64,000 nt of DNA from Salinisphaera sp963835375 (GCA_963835375.1 CAWIGB010000011.1:142806-206805), one strand, 5' to 3'. Shown: positions 1-11,189, counted from the stretch's first letter. The notes: generated by a model from the letters alone, not told the origin. A program made the numbers and translations.

Positions 1-29
1 GTCACCCTGCCACCCCTCAAAATTCGAAT

Positions 30-70
30 ATCGAGGCCGATACTCGATAGGACGATTCGTCCAGTATACT
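30..70 (+). promoter_or_regulatory. Possible promoter/operator region with two inverted repeats
   Basis: Two short perfect inverted repeats follow one another: ATCGAG/CTCGAT at 30-35 and 43-48, and GGACGA/TCGTCC at 50-55 and 57-62. A -10-like TATACT lies at 65-70. I see no convincing -35 element. The region lies about 120 bp upstream of the PAS-GGDEF-EAL gene and could hold its promoter and an operator. This is weak, pattern-only evidence. Confidence 0.25.
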
Positions 71-191
71 GATCAGGCATAGATCCCGTTGCGTTTCCGA
101 ATGTCCCAATTGATAAGAAAGCGGGCATGCGCGCCCTCTTCAGGCGGCTGCGGGCCGGCAGGCCTCGTCCGTCTCTAGGGCGCGCTCGATC

Positions 192-2623
192 ATGTCTGCC
201 GCTCGACGCATACTCTACGGCTGCCTCGGCCTTCTTCTGATCAGTCAGTTCGCGGCGCTCGGTCTCGCCTATCTGAGCGCGCCCGCCCCGCGACATGATC
301 GAGCTTGCTCATCGCGGCACTCGGCGGCGGTCTGGCAATCATCCTCCTGCTGGTCATGTGGCGTCTGGATCGTCGCAGCCGGGTGAGCGGCGCCGCGGCG
401 CTGGCCGACTGGATTGAGCAAGTCGATGTCAGTGCCGACGATCTGCCCCAGTTCGACGAAGCTCTGGCCAGCCGCGCACCGCGTCTGGCCGGCGCCATCG
501 AGACCTTGGTGGCGCGAGTCCACGATTATCGCGACAAGCTGCTCGTGCGCCATCAGCGCGTCCAGCGACTGCTTCGTAACGTCACCGATGTGCTGTATCA
601 CGCCGATCGGGACGGACGGCTGACCTGGGTCACCGATTCGGTTTCCGACATGCTCGGCTATACACCGCAGGAGTTGCGCGGGTATCCGCTCGCGCGCCTG
701 CTGGCCGATCCGGATACCGACCTGCCGATCCTCACGCAAAGCGCCAACATCGTGCGTTATCCCACTCGCGTGTTCCGCAGCGACAGCAGCATTGCCTGGT
801 TGCTGGTTTCGGCACGACGTATCGACGATGCCGAAGGCCGGGTCGCGGGCAGCGAGGGGATCTGCCGCGATGGCACCCGGCTCATCGAAACGCAGCGCCA
901 GCTCAATCAGGAGAAGGAGCGGGCCCAGGTCACGCTGGCGGCCATCGGCGACGGCGTGATCACCACGGACGCCAGCGGCACGATCGACTATGTGAATCCG
1001 CGAGGGCAGCACATGCTGTCGCGCACCGTGAAGCAGGTTCAGGGGCGCGCCTTCGAAAGCGTCTGCCGACTGTTCGATCCCGACAAGAAGGAATTCATCG
1101 ACGGCCTGGTCACGAATTGTCTGGAGACCGGCATCTCGCGCGAGTGGGCCAACGCCCTGGCCCTGGTGGGCGATCAGTTGCCCACCCAGGATCCGAACGA
1201 TTATCGCTCGGTCACGGTCACCGTCTCTGCGATCCGTGACGAGAAGAGCCGGATCATCGGCGCGGTGGTGGTGCTCCATGACGTGACCCGACTCGAGCGA
1301 GTCTCCCGCGAACTGACCTATCAGGCCAACCACGACTCGCTGACCGGATTGCTCAATCGTCGTGCCTTCGAACGCCAACTCAGGCATGTGCTCGAAACGA
1401 CTCGGCTGGACAAGCTCCAGCACACGCTGTGCTATCTCGATCTGGACCAGTTCAAACTGATCAATGACAGCTGCGGCCACCATGCCGGCGACGCGATGCT
1501 GCGCCAGCTCTCGTCGCAGATGATCACCCAACTCAGACCGCACGACACTCTGGCCCGGCTCGGCGGGGACGAGTTCGGTATTATCTTCGAGGAAACCGAT
1601 CTGGAAACCGCGCAGGCGGCGGCCGAACGGTTGCGACAGTGGCTCGAGAGTTTTCGCTTCGAGTGGGAAGGCAGGGCGTTCCGTCTCGGGGCAAGCCTTG
1701 GCCTGAGTGTCATCGGGGAAGACTCGATCAGCGCCGCCGAGCTACTGCGGCGTGCCGACACGGCCTGTTATCTGGCCAAGGAACAGGGGCGAAACCAGGT
1801 TCGGGTCTATCATCGCGATAGTGATGAGGCCCGCATGCGCGACTACGAGATCGAGCGCATGCAACGCATCAACGAGGCACTCGATGATCATGGCTTCGTC
1901 CTGCATGCCCAGCCGATCGCACCGCTGACGCCCCGGACCGAAGATTCACGCATGGGCAGCGAACTGCTGCTGCGCATGAAAGGCGAGCCGGGCGCGCTGA
2001 TTTCGCCACAGAACGTATTGCTCACGGCGGAACGCTACAGCATGGCATCGCGCATCGATCGCTGGGTGATCAATCACGCCCTGCAGTTGATCGCCCGGTA
2101 CGACGCCGACTGTCCCCGCATCGGCTACTACAGCATCAACATCTCGGGGCAATCGATCACCGACGAACAATTCGTCGGCTTCGTGCGTGAATGCATCGAA
2201 CGCTCCGGCGCCGACCCGAAACGTCTTGTCTTCGAAATCACCGAAACGGCAGCCGTGACCAACCTGCAGCGCGCCGCCGATCTGATGCGTTCGCTGCGGG
2301 CCATCGGCTGCCGGTTCGCGCTCGACGATTTCGGCAGTGGCGTGAGTTCGTTCAGCTATCTCAAGCACCTGCCATCGGATTTCGTGAAGATCGACGGCAA
2401 GCTGGTTCGCCATGTCACCGAGGACCCGGTCGAACATTCCATCATCGAGGCCCTCAGCAAGGTCAGCCAGGCCGTCGGCCTGCGCACGGTTGCCGAACAG
2501 GTGGAGACGAAGGAACAGCTTGATGCGCTGGAGCGTATCGGCATCAATTACGTGCAGGGCTATTACATCGCCCGGCCCATGCCGTTCGAACAGTTCATCG
2601 AAAGCATGAAGGCCGAACCGTAG
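192..2623 (+). CDS. Membrane-anchored PAS-GGDEF-EAL cyclic-di-GMP protein (one 5' frame break)
   Basis: Predicted to make and/or degrade cyclic di-GMP at the inner membrane. From 192 the protein opens with a membrane segment (LYGCLGLLLISQF), then the frame breaks near 270-304. The long frame resumes at a TTG at 305 with a second membrane segment and runs 772 residues. In that numbering two PAS-like regions lie at about 85-190 and 205-330, and a GGDEF domain follows. Its GGDEF motif is intact at 420-424, with an RPHD inhibitory site five residues before it. The C-terminal EAL domain has a variant ELL signature (SELLLRM), but keeps the N of SINISGQ, DDFGSG, FVKIDGK and AEQVE, so phosphodiesterase activity is plausible. 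Either 192 with an indel, or 305 with a single TM segment, could be the true start. Confidence 0.85.
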
Positions 2624-3381
2624 ACCCAGGCACCGCTTCGGGCCGCAGCTTGCCGGAGCCATCACGCTCGCTGACACGAAACATCGCCTCGACTGGTGAC
2701 CGGCCGGCCCGGATCTCGGCACCATGGCCATGCGCAGCCACTCGCATTGCTGGTATGGAACGAGGCGGCCAAAAACAAGCGCCTTAGGACGATGGGTGTG
2801 TGGGGCCAGCCGGTTCTGTTCCCGCTCCTCTCTCCCGACAAGACGGGCCAGGCGGCATTCGCCCGCCTCCGAGGCACGCCGCTGCCGTCGGCTTTCCTGC
2901 GCTGACGGCGCCATTCAAGAAGACCCGGCCGCCTTTCGAGCCGCGCACTGCGCCCCTGGATAGGTCACCAAGCGACGCGTCGTGACTTATTCACCTGGCT
3001 CCGCCCGGATGTGACCTTTCAACTAGAGCGCATCGGGATTTCGTGCAGGGAGAGCACGCCAGCGGCTATTGAGCTGCGGGATGCGGCGCGCCGAGTGCGT
3101 TGCAATCGCGCTACACGAGCGATTGGCAACACGCTGTCTCGCAGCCCAATGACCACCGTCCCGACGTGTGGGTGACACCCATCGTGTCATGCAGGCTTTC
3201 TCGCCTTGATCGTGGTCCGCTGCGATCGACGTCTCGCGTCCTATCTCTCATGACGCGGCAGCAGCGCCCGATACCTCAAACACAATGCCTTGGCCCACAT
3301 ACCGTGTTGTTCACGGCCCGGCTCTTGCGTGCGCCTGCCCGAACCGCCGCCAATCGACAGGCGCTGATCTGTGACGCAGGG
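2624..3381. other. Intergenic region with no recognisable gene
   Basis: About 760 bp between the cyclic-di-GMP gene and the SOS cassette. Short open frames exist on both strands, but none resembles a known family, carries a convincing ribosome-binding site, or continues across possible frame breaks. I see no terminator with a T-run. It may be decayed coding sequence. Confidence 0.5.
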
Positions 3382-3415
3382 TAGTCAGCGCCAATAAAAC
3401 TGTATATAAATACAG
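3382..3415 (+). promoter_or_regulatory. LexA (SOS) box overlapping the imuA promoter
   Basis: CTGT-ATATAAAT-ACAG at 3400-3415 is a perfect match to the gammaproteobacterial LexA consensus CTGT-N8-ACAG. A -10 element TATAAA (3405-3410) lies inside the box. A -35-like TAGTCA (3382-3387) sits 17 bp upstream of it. Bound LexA would block RNA polymerase directly. The predicted transcription start falls at about 3417-3418, on the ATG of imuA. Confidence 0.9.
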
Positions 3416-3417
3416 TT

Positions 3418-4248
3418 ATGCAGACGCGCAAAAACAACCTGACCGACAACAGCCCGGCTGCCATGCTGGAGGCACGCTGGCAGCGATTCGGCGTTCACCG
3501 TGCCAGCCGCGCCGCTGTACCTCGCACCTGCTCGAGCGGCTGGCCCTGGCTCGATGCCCTGCTGCCCGGTGGTGGTTATCCTCTGGCCGCCGTGACGGAA
3601 TTTCTGGTGGAGTCTTCCGGCCAAGGCGAGCTCAGCCTGCTTCTCGCCGCGCTCAAGCCGCGGCTGGATGCTCACGCCGACAGCCGGCTGGTTTTCGTTG
3701 AACCGCCCTATCGACTGAATGCACCCGCGCTGGACGGCGCCGGCATCGACCGATCACGCGTTCCTGTCATCCGCTGCCGTGATACGGCCGAGCGAATCTG
3801 GAGCATCGAACAATTGGCCGCTGCCGGCGGTTTCGTTGCCTTCGTGCTCTGGGACAATAATCTGGACACACCGGCTCTGCGTCGCCTGCAACTGGCCAGT
3901 GAAAAGGCCGGTGGCCCCGTTTTCGTCTATCGCGATCTTGCCTGTGCCCGGCATCGATCACCGGCCGCCTTGAGGCTGGCGATCCGCAGCGGCAACGGAC
4001 GACAGACAATAGAGGTGCTCAAATGTCGGGGCCCTGCCGGCGGATACACTGCCGGTCTGAAAGTCTCACGCGATCAAGCATGGGCGCCTGTCTCAGCCCA
4101 GCCTGGTGCCCGCGACCCGATCCCGGCCGCCCCCGCGAACGGCGAGATGGCCCACACGCCCGAGGCGCCTTCTGCCAAGACGAGTGTCCGTCCGCGCTCG
4201 AATGCCACGACCGCCAGAAACGAAACGCGCCGCTCGCATACCCGATAA
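3418..4248 (+). CDS. imuA: ImuA, RecA-like SOS mutagenesis protein
   Basis: First gene of the imuA-imuB-dnaE2 damage-induced mutagenesis cassette. The 276-residue protein has the RecA/SulA-like ImuA core (GWPWLDALLPGGGYP, then an ESSGQGELSLL loop in the Walker A position) and a basic, Ala/Pro/Arg-rich tail. In characterised systems ImuA-type proteins work with ImuB and DnaE2 in translesion synthesis. The ATG at 3418 begins two bases after the LexA box, so there is no Shine-Dalgarno sequence. Either the mRNA is leaderless or translation starts at the in-frame ATG at 3463, which also lacks a good ribosome-binding site. The stop is three bases before imuB. Confidence 0.9.
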   Translation: MQTRKNNLTDNSPAAMLEARWQRFGVHRASRAAVPRTCSSGWPWLDALLPGGGYPLAAVTEFLVESSGQGELSLLLAALKPRLDAHADSRLVFVEPPYRLNAPALDGAGIDRSRVPVIRCRDTAERIWSIEQLAAAGGFVAFVLWDNNLDTPALRRLQLASEKAGGPVFVYRDLACARHRSPAALRLAIRSGNGRQTIEVLKCRGPAGGYTAGLKVSRDQAWAPVSAQPGARDPIPAAPANGEMAHTPEAPSAKTSVRPRSNATTARNETRRSHTR

Positions 4249-4251
4249 ACC

Positions 4252-5688
4252 ATGTGGCTGGCGCTGCGTTTTCCGAACTGGGGGCTGGATTGTCGTGGTG
4301 TAACGGACGAGCGGCCCATCCTCGTCGTCGAGACCACGAACCAGCGTCAGCAGGTCGTCGCAGCCAGCCGAACCGCCCGATCTCATGGCGTAAGACTGGG
4401 CATGGGCCTGGTTGACGCCCGGATGCGCCTGCCCGAGATGGCACTCCTTGACCGTAGCCGATCGGCCGAGACCGCAGCCATAGCCCGGCTGGCCGGCTGG
4501 GCCTGGCGCTACAGCAGCCAGATTCACTGGTCGATCGTAGAGCGCGATATCGAATGCGCCCGACTGATTCTCGAGATCGGCGCCAGCCTTCGGTTATTCG
4601 GTGGACGGCGCGCGCTGCTCGCAGCCATTCGTGATGATCTGGAATCGCTGGGTTATCGCTATCGCGCCGGCCTGGGCGACACGCCTCAGGCCGCCCTTGC
4701 CTTCAGTCGAGTACAGCGGAGCAGCCCCAGCGCTACCGGACTGGCCGGTTTGCCGCTCGCTTGCCTGGATCTCGACAACGGCACACGCAGCACGCTCAGG
4801 GCCAGCGGCTTTCGCTGGGCGGGCGAACTCCTGGCCTTACCGCCTTCCACCCTGGCCCGACGCTTCGGAAAGATGCCGCTGGCCTATCTGGAACAACTGC
4901 GAGGGCGACGCCCTCACGAGTTGCAACTTTACGAACTGCCGGAACGTTACCGAACCCAGCACGAACTCATCGGCGCGGTCGAAAGCACCCAAGGCCTGAT
5001 CTTCGTGCTGCGGCGCGTCTTCACCGAGCTTTCGATCTTCCTGCGTGGCGCAGACAGTGCGATACAGACACTGCAGCTGAGCCTGATTCACGAACGCCAG
5101 CCGGCCACGCGGATCACGCTGCGGCTATCGGCGCCTTCCCACGATGCCCGGCATCTGGAACGTGTCGCCTGCGAACGTCTCGAACGCATCACGCTAGGCG
5201 CGCCGGTACTCGGAATCGGACTGGTCAGCGATCGACTTCGCCCGGCCGACCATCAGCAAGGCGCGCTCTGGCGTCAGAGCGAGCAGAGCGTCAACGATGC
5301 CTGGCCGGGCGTGCTCGATCGATTGCGCGCCCGCCTCGGCCACCAGGCTGTTCAGTGGCTGGATGCTCCGAATGATCATCGTCCGGAGCGGGCCTCGGTT
5401 GAACGAGACAGCGCGCCATCTCGATGGGCCGCGTTCGGCGCCGGGCACGATGCCCTGCCGCGCCCGCTGTGGCTGCTCGAGCCGCCCGAACCGATCGACG
5501 CCGAAGCAATCGAAGCCATGCGCTGGATCAGCGGCCCCGAGCGCATCGAAAGCGGCTGGTGGGATATCGGACAGCGGCGCGACTACTACCGTGCCGTCGA
5601 CACCCGCGGCCGCCTCATCTGGCTGTTTCGCGAGCTGGACATGGGCGACACCACAGGCAGCTATTTTCTGCATGGCTTGTTCGGCTAG
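4252..5688 (+). CDS. imuB: ImuB, Y-family polymerase-like mutagenesis factor
   Basis: Y-family DNA polymerase homologue of 478 residues, opening MWLALRFPNWGLD. The family lacks the catalytic acidic residues and serves as an adaptor linking DnaE2, ImuA and the beta clamp. Here the usual first metal-binding Asp position reads as FPNWGLD. The little-finger region is followed by ALPRPLWLLEP at about 400, which may be a clamp-binding peptide like the QLPLWG seen in other ImuB proteins, although it is divergent. The conserved C-terminal tail (SGWWDIG, RDYYRAV, LFRELDMG) is typical. It lies 3 bp after imuA and 14 bp before dnaE2 and is cotranscribed under LexA control. Confidence 0.92.
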   Translation: MWLALRFPNWGLDCRGVTDERPILVVETTNQRQQVVAASRTARSHGVRLGMGLVDARMRLPEMALLDRSRSAETAAIARLAGWAWRYSSQIHWSIVERDIECARLILEIGASLRLFGGRRALLAAIRDDLESLGYRYRAGLGDTPQAALAFSRVQRSSPSATGLAGLPLACLDLDNGTRSTLRASGFRWAGELLALPPSTLARRFGKMPLAYLEQLRGRRPHELQLYELPERYRTQHELIGAVESTQGLIFVLRRVFTELSIFLRGADSAIQTLQLSLIHERQPATRITLRLSAPSHDARHLERVACERLERITLGAPVLGIGLVSDRLRPADHQQGALWRQSEQSVNDAWPGVLDRLRARLGHQAVQWLDAPNDHRPERASVERDSAPSRWAAFGAGHDALPRPLWLLEPPEPIDAEAIEAMRWISGPERIESGWWDIGQRRDYYRAVDTRGRLIWLFRELDMGDTTGSYFLHGLFG

Positions 5689-5702
5689 ACCACGAACACA
5701 TC

Positions 5703-8700
5703 ATGAGAAATCACTTGAGCGCACATCAAATATATTACGCAGAACTCTGTTGTGTAAGTAATTTTTCATTTAGACGCGGCGCATCCGACCCGGAAGAGCT
5801 GTTCGAGCGCGCTGCGCGTCTGGGTTACAGCGCTCTGGCCATCACGGATGAATGCAGCCTCGCCGGCGCCGTGCGAGCGCTTGTTGCATCCGAGCGGGTC
5901 GGGGTGCCGCTCATCCTCGGAAGCCGCTTCACCCTGGATGAAGGCCCGACGCTGGTGGCGCTGGCCCGAGACCGGTGCGGCTATACCCAGCTTTGCCGGC
6001 TCATCACGCAAGCGCGCCGCCATGCCGCCAAGGGCTGTTACCGACTGACGCGCGCCGAAATGGATACCATCAAGCTTGATGGCTGCTGGTTGCTGGTGCT
6101 GCCGGAGCAAAGTCGCCCACCCGACCAGAACACGCACGAGCTGCTCGGCTGGCTGAGCGTGCGGTATCCCCGCACGGCCCGGATCGCACTGGCTAGGCAT
6201 CGCGGCCCGAACGATCTTCTCCACGTGGAACGCTTGAACAATCTGCGCTTGCAATATGGCCTGCCTATCGTGGCAGTCGGCGACGCCCATATGCACAGTC
6301 GCTCGCGGCGTGCGCTGCAAGATATCTTTACTGCGTTGCGTCTGGGCACCAGCGTACCCAAAGCCGGTCATGCCTTGGCAGCCAACGGCGAACGTTATCT
6401 GCGGCCGCGTGCCACACTGGCTGCGTTGTATCCGGCCGATGCCTTGGCCGAGACGCGTCGTATCGCCGAGGATTGCCGTTTCGATCTGCGGACCATCCGT
6501 TACAACTATCCGGCCGAACTCGTTCCAGACGAACATACTTCAAGCAGTTTCTTGAAAGTTCTGGTTGAAGAAGGCCTGGCAAGTCGTTGGCCTGATGGCG
6601 TTTCTGACCCCGTTCGAGCCAAGATCGATGAGGAGCTCGAGATCATCGAGTTCATGGACTATCCGCACTATTTCCTGACCGTCCACGACATCGTGGCCGA
6701 AGCACGCCGGCGCGGAATTCTGTGCCAGGGCCGAGGATCGGCCGCCAACTCAGTGGTCTGTTTCTGCCTGGGTATTACCGAAGTCGATCCAACGCGGCAT
6801 GAACTCCTGTTCGAACGTTTCATTTCCCGCGACCGCAACGAGCCGCCGGATATCGACGTGGACTTCGAGCACGAACGCCGCGAGGAAATAATCCAGTACA
6901 TCTACGGCAAGTACGGCCGATCGCGGGCTGCCCTCGCCGCTACCGTGATCCGCTATCGGCCCCGCAGCGCCATGCGCGACGTCGGCCGGGCCATGGGATT
7001 GTCTACCGACCAGATCGAGACGCTGGCCGGCGAACTGTCACGCCGTGCGGATGACGGCACGCTGGCTGAGCAGCTCGTCGCGCGCGGCGTGCGCATCGAT
7101 GCCCAGCTGCTGCACCGGATTCTGGTGCTGGTGGATACGCTGCTCGGCTTTCCGCGACATCTTTCACAGCACGTGGGCGGCTTTGTGCTCAGCCAATGTC
7201 CGCTGGAAGAGCTGGTGCCGGTGGAGAACGCGGCCATGGCCGATCGCACGATCATTCAGTGGGACAAGGATGATCTGGAAGCCGTGGGCCTGATGAAGAT
7301 CGATGTGCTGGCGCTCGGCATGCTGACCTGTATCCGGCGCTGTTTCGATCTGGTGGCCGGCTACACCGGGCGGCTGCTGTCGATGGCAGGAATTCCGGGG
7401 GGCGACGGCCCGACCTACAGGATGATCCAGAAGGCCGATACGATCGGCGTGTTCCAGATCGAATCGCGCGCACAGATGACGCATGCTGCCACGGCTGAAG
7501 CCGCAGAGGTTCTTCGATCTGGTGGTCGAGGTCGCAATCGTGCGTCCCGGCCCGATCCAGGGCGGCATGGTGCATCCCTATCTCAAGGCACGCGAGCACC
7601 CGGAGAGCATCACCTATCCCGAGCAATGCCCTGCGCGGCGTACTCGAACGCACGCTGGGCGTGCCCATCTTCCAGGAGCAGGTCATGAAGATCGCGATGG
7701 TGGCCGCCGATTTCAGCGGCGACGAGGCCAACGGCCTGCGCAAGTCGATGGCGGCCTGGAAACAGCGAAGGCGGCCTGGAACCCTGGCGCGATCGGCTGA
7801 AGTCCGGCATGCGCCACAATGGCTATCCGGAGGCGTTCGCCGATCGCATATTCGAACAGATCAAGGGCTTCGGCAGTTACGGCTTCCCCGAATCGCACGC
7901 GGTGAGCTTCGCCCTGCTGGTCTATGTTTCGGCCTGGCTGAAGTGTCATTATCCGGCGGCGTTCGCGGCGGCTCTGCTCAACAGCCAGCCGATGGGTTTC
8001 TATGCGCCGGCCCAGCTCGTGCGCGATGCGCGCAAGCACGGAGTCGAGGTTCGGGCTCCCGATATCCGATATTCACACCGCGACTGCACGCTGGAAGCCG
8101 CCCCGGGCGAAGCCGCGGGTTACCACGACCGCCCGGCGCTGCGTCTTGGCCTGCGGATGATCAAGGGGCTTTCGCCGGCAGCCGCGACCCGGATCGTGAC
8201 GGCTCGGACACGAAAGGCATTCGTCAACGTGGGTGACCTGGTCACACGCGCCCGCCTGGATCGGCGCGCGCGCGATGCCCTGGCGCGTGCCGACGCCCTG
8301 GCGGGCCTGGCCGGCCATCGACATCGCGCGCAGTGGCAGATCGCGGCTGCGGAAGTGCACGACGATCTGTTCGCCCATATCGACGCCCCCGAAGCCGAAG
8401 TCGCACTGGCTGAACCGAGCGAGGCTGCGGACATCGTGGCCGATTATCACAGCACCGGGCTGACGCTGCGGCGTCATCCCATGGCACTGTTGCGCCCCGG
8501 CCTGGCGCCGACGGGCGCAATGACGGCGGCGACCTTCAACCGCCTGACACACGAAGCGCGCGCTCATGTCGCCGGAATCGTGACCATGCGCCAGCGCCCC
8601 GGCAGCGCCAAGGGCGTGACGTTTGTCACCCTGGAGGACGAAAGCGGCACCGTGAACGTCATCGTGCGCCGCGAAGTGCTGGCCCGATATCGCATCCTCG

Positions 8701-8837
8701 TTCTGTCTGCCCGTCTGCTCCGCGTGACCGGAGTGATGCAGCGTGCCGGCGAGGTCCGACATTGCCTGGCGTGCGAGATCTTCGATGAGACCGAGCGGCT
8801 CGGCGCGCTCGATACGCGATCACGCGATTTTCATTGA
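5703..8837 (+). CDS. dnaE2: Error-prone DNA polymerase DnaE2 (three frame breaks)
   Basis: C-family alpha-subunit polymerase of the SOS mutasome. About 1,044 residues can be reconstructed, the usual DnaE2 size. The N-terminal PHP domain includes RGASDPEEL and ALAITDECSLAG. The polymerase active site reads PPDIDVDFEHERREEI, which carries the catalytic Asp residues, and an OB-fold lies at the C-terminus. The frame changes by +1 three times, near 7480, 7625 and 7770, then returns to the original frame. Each piece continues the family alignment exactly, so these look like indels rather than decay. The start at ATG 5703 gives MRNHLSAHQIYYAEL. The first 75 bp are unusually AT-rich. The stop is 8835-8837, with no clear terminator after it. 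Confidence 0.92.
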
Positions 8838-9105
8838 TGGCCCCTTCGGAGCGTGCCCGAGCCGGAGGCGATCACTGTCGCCATGCTTTTCGAAGGTTCG
8901 TCAATGCCGGCATGCCTCGGCGGCCAGCGTATCGGCTCACGCCGGCCCAGGCGCGCTCATCCCGCAGCCGTCGTCCGGGCCGCGCGCTTGGGTGGTGGTA
9001 ACACCACTCTCATCCGCAACGCCGGTCCGATAGTATCGTGTAGAGAAACCACGGTTACGGCAGGCCGCCAAGGCGCCGCCCGATTCGCTTCAAGGATTCC
9101 GTTGC

Positions 9106-11154
9106 ATGACGAATGATCCGTCCGATCAGGACGACAAGCGCGAAGACGACGCCGAGCACGCGTCCGGGGCAGAGAAAAACAACGAGGAAAACGTATCGAA
9201 GAAAAGCGAGCAGGAGCAGATCGCTCAGGCGCATTCGCCCGAGGAGCACGCTGAAAGCAGCGAAAAGGAAGAGACCTCGATCGGGCCGAGCCGTCTGCTG
9301 ACGCTGTCGCTGGGCGCACTCGGCGTCTCCTATGGCGATATCGGCACCAGCCCGCTGTACGCGCTGCGGGAATGCTTCAAGGGGTCGAGCCACCTGGCTC
9401 CCAGCAACGCCAATGTCATCGGTATTCTGTCGCTGATCTTCTGGGCGCTCATTCTGGTCGTGTCGACCAAGTACATGATGTTCGTCACCCGCGCGAACAA
9501 CAACGGCGAAGGCGGCATGCTCGCACTGGTCGCCCTGCTCAATCCGTGGCGTCGCGACGCCGGGCGGCACTCGGCGCTTCTGCTCAAGCTCGGCGTGTTC
9601 GGCAGCGCCCTGCTCTATGGCAGTTTCATGCTCACGCCTGCGATCTCGGTCTCGAGCGCCGTCGAAGGCCTGAACGTCGCAACCTCGATCTTCAAGCCCT
9701 ACGTCATTCCCATCACGATCGTGATTCTGATCGCGCTGTTCGCGATCCAGAGCCGTGGTACGGAGACCGTCGGCAAGTTCTTCGGCCCGGTCATGATCGT
9801 CTGGTTCGTCACGCTCGGCACGCTCGGCATATACGGCATCCTGCATGAACCGAGCGTGCTCGCCGCCATCAATCCGTGGCATGCGCTCGAATTCTTCGTC
9901 CGCAACCACTGGACCGGCTTCGTGGTACTGGGCGCGGTCTTTCTGGTGGTGACCGGCGGCGAGGCCATGTACGCCGACATGGGGCATTTCGGCAGACGCC
10001 CGATCCAGATCGCCTGGTTCGGCCTGGTCCTGCCTGCGCTGCTGCTGAACTACTACGGTCAGGGTGCGATGCTCATCCACGCCCACGGCGTCTCGGCGAA
10101 GCAGCCCTTCTATGAACTGGCCCCGGGCTGGGCACTCTATCCGCTGGTAGTGCTCGCCACGGCTGCGACGGTCATCGCCTCGCAGGCCGTGATCTCGGGC
10201 GCGTTCTCGTTGACACGCCAGGCCGTGCAGCTCGGTCAGCTGCCACCGATGCGCCTGTTCCAGACCTCGTCCGAGGAATACGGCCAGATCTACGTGCCCA
10301 CGCTGAACTGGCTGCTCATGCTCGCCACGATCGGGCTCGTGCTCGGCTTCCGCACATCGACCAATCTCGCATGGGCATACGGCGTGGGTATTTCGTTCGC
10401 GATGACCATCACGACCTGTCTCGCTTTCTTCATCATGCGGGAGCGCTGGAAATGGCCGCTCTGGGTGGCCCTGTCACTCACCTTGGGCTTTCTGGCGGTG
10501 GATCTGCCGTTCTTCGGCGCCAATCTTCTGAAGATTCCCCATGGTGGCTGGTTTCCGGTCGCCACCGCGGTGCTGGTCTATACCCTGATGTCGACCTGGC
10601 GCCGGGGACGCGAGCTTCTGCGTGAACGCCTGGTCGAGGACGAGCCGGTCCCGCTCGACGAGTTCATCGAGGATCTCGCCACCGACGACACGGTGCGGGT
10701 CAAGGGCACCGCGATTTTCCTGACGGGCAGCGATGCCGGCACGCCACCCATGCTGCTGCATCATCTCGAACACAACCAGGTGCTGCACGAGCACGTGCTG
10801 CTGCTGACGGTGAGAACCGAGGATGTGCCGCGCATCCCCGCGGCCGACCGCCTCGAAATCGACGACCTCGGCCAAGGCGTGTATCGCGTGTTCGCCCGCT
10901 ACGGCTTCATGCAGAACCCGAATGTGCCGGTCGCCGTGAGGCTGTGCGAGCGCTTCGGGCTGGATTTCGATACCGACAAGGCGACCTACTACATCGGTCG
11001 CGCCACGGTCATTCCCACCGATGAGGTCCCGGGCATGATGCTCTGGCGCGAGAAGCTGTTCGCCTTCATGTCGCGTAATGCCATCCAGCCGACCTCTTAC
11101 TATCGTGTGCCCCCCGATCGTGTGATCGAATTCGGGCTCCGGGTCGAGATCTAG
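9106..11154 (+). CDS. kup: KUP-family potassium uptake transporter
   Basis: Inner-membrane K+/H+ symporter of the KUP/HAK/KT family, 682 residues in one intact frame. A very acidic, Lys/Glu-rich N-terminal extension of about 60 residues precedes the conserved core GVSYGDIGTSPLYALRECF. About 12 membrane segments follow, then a soluble C-terminal domain (YIGRATVIP, FGLRVEI at the end). The E. coli protein is about 60 residues shorter, so the charged N-terminus is an extra. It is monocistronic and followed by a strong hairpin. High-level potassium uptake fits a salt-tolerant organism, but that is inference. Confidence 0.95.
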   Translation: MTNDPSDQDDKREDDAEHASGAEKNNEENVSKKSEQEQIAQAHSPEEHAESSEKEETSIGPSRLLTLSLGALGVSYGDIGTSPLYALRECFKGSSHLAPSNANVIGILSLIFWALILVVSTKYMMFVTRANNNGEGGMLALVALLNPWRRDAGRHSALLLKLGVFGSALLYGSFMLTPAISVSSAVEGLNVATSIFKPYVIPITIVILIALFAIQSRGTETVGKFFGPVMIVWFVTLGTLGIYGILHEPSVLAAINPWHALEFFVRNHWTGFVVLGAVFLVVTGGEAMYADMGHFGRRPIQIAWFGLVLPALLLNYYGQGAMLIHAHGVSAKQPFYELAPGWALYPLVVLATAATVIASQAVISGAFSLTRQAVQLGQLPPMRLFQTSSEEYGQIYVPTLNWLLMLATIGLVLGFRTSTNLAWAYGVGISFAMTITTCLAFFIMRERWKWPLWVALSLTLGFLAVDLPFFGANLLKIPHGGWFPVATAVLVYTLMSTWRRGRELLRERLVEDEPVPLDEFIEDLATDDTVRVKGTAIFLTGSDAGTPPMLLHHLEHNQVLHEHVLLLTVRTEDVPRIPAADRLEIDDLGQGVYRVFARYGFMQNPNVPVAVRLCERFGLDFDTDKATYYIGRATVIPTDEVPGMMLWREKLFAFMSRNAIQPTSYYRVPPDRVIEFGLRVEI

Positions 11155-11163
11155 ACAGGGCTG

Positions 11164-11189
11164 GGCCTGTCGGGCGATCCCGGCAGGCC
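11164..11189 (+). terminator. 3' hairpin after kup
   Basis: An 11-bp stem GGCCTGTCGGG/CCCGGCAGGCC with one G-T wobble and a CGAT tetraloop lies 10 bases after the kup stop. No T-run follows, so it may be an RNA-stabilising hairpin or a Rho-associated structure rather than an intrinsic terminator. Confidence 0.5.

Noticed and set aside
8994..9012. Hairpin GTGGTG-GTAA-CACCAC upstream of kup
   Set aside because: Short stem with no T-run and no known operator match; could easily be chance in GC-rich DNA.
9055..10086. 343-codon minus-strand frame opposite kup
   Set aside because: Antisense shadow of kup; Asp/His/Arg-rich composition and no recognisable domain.
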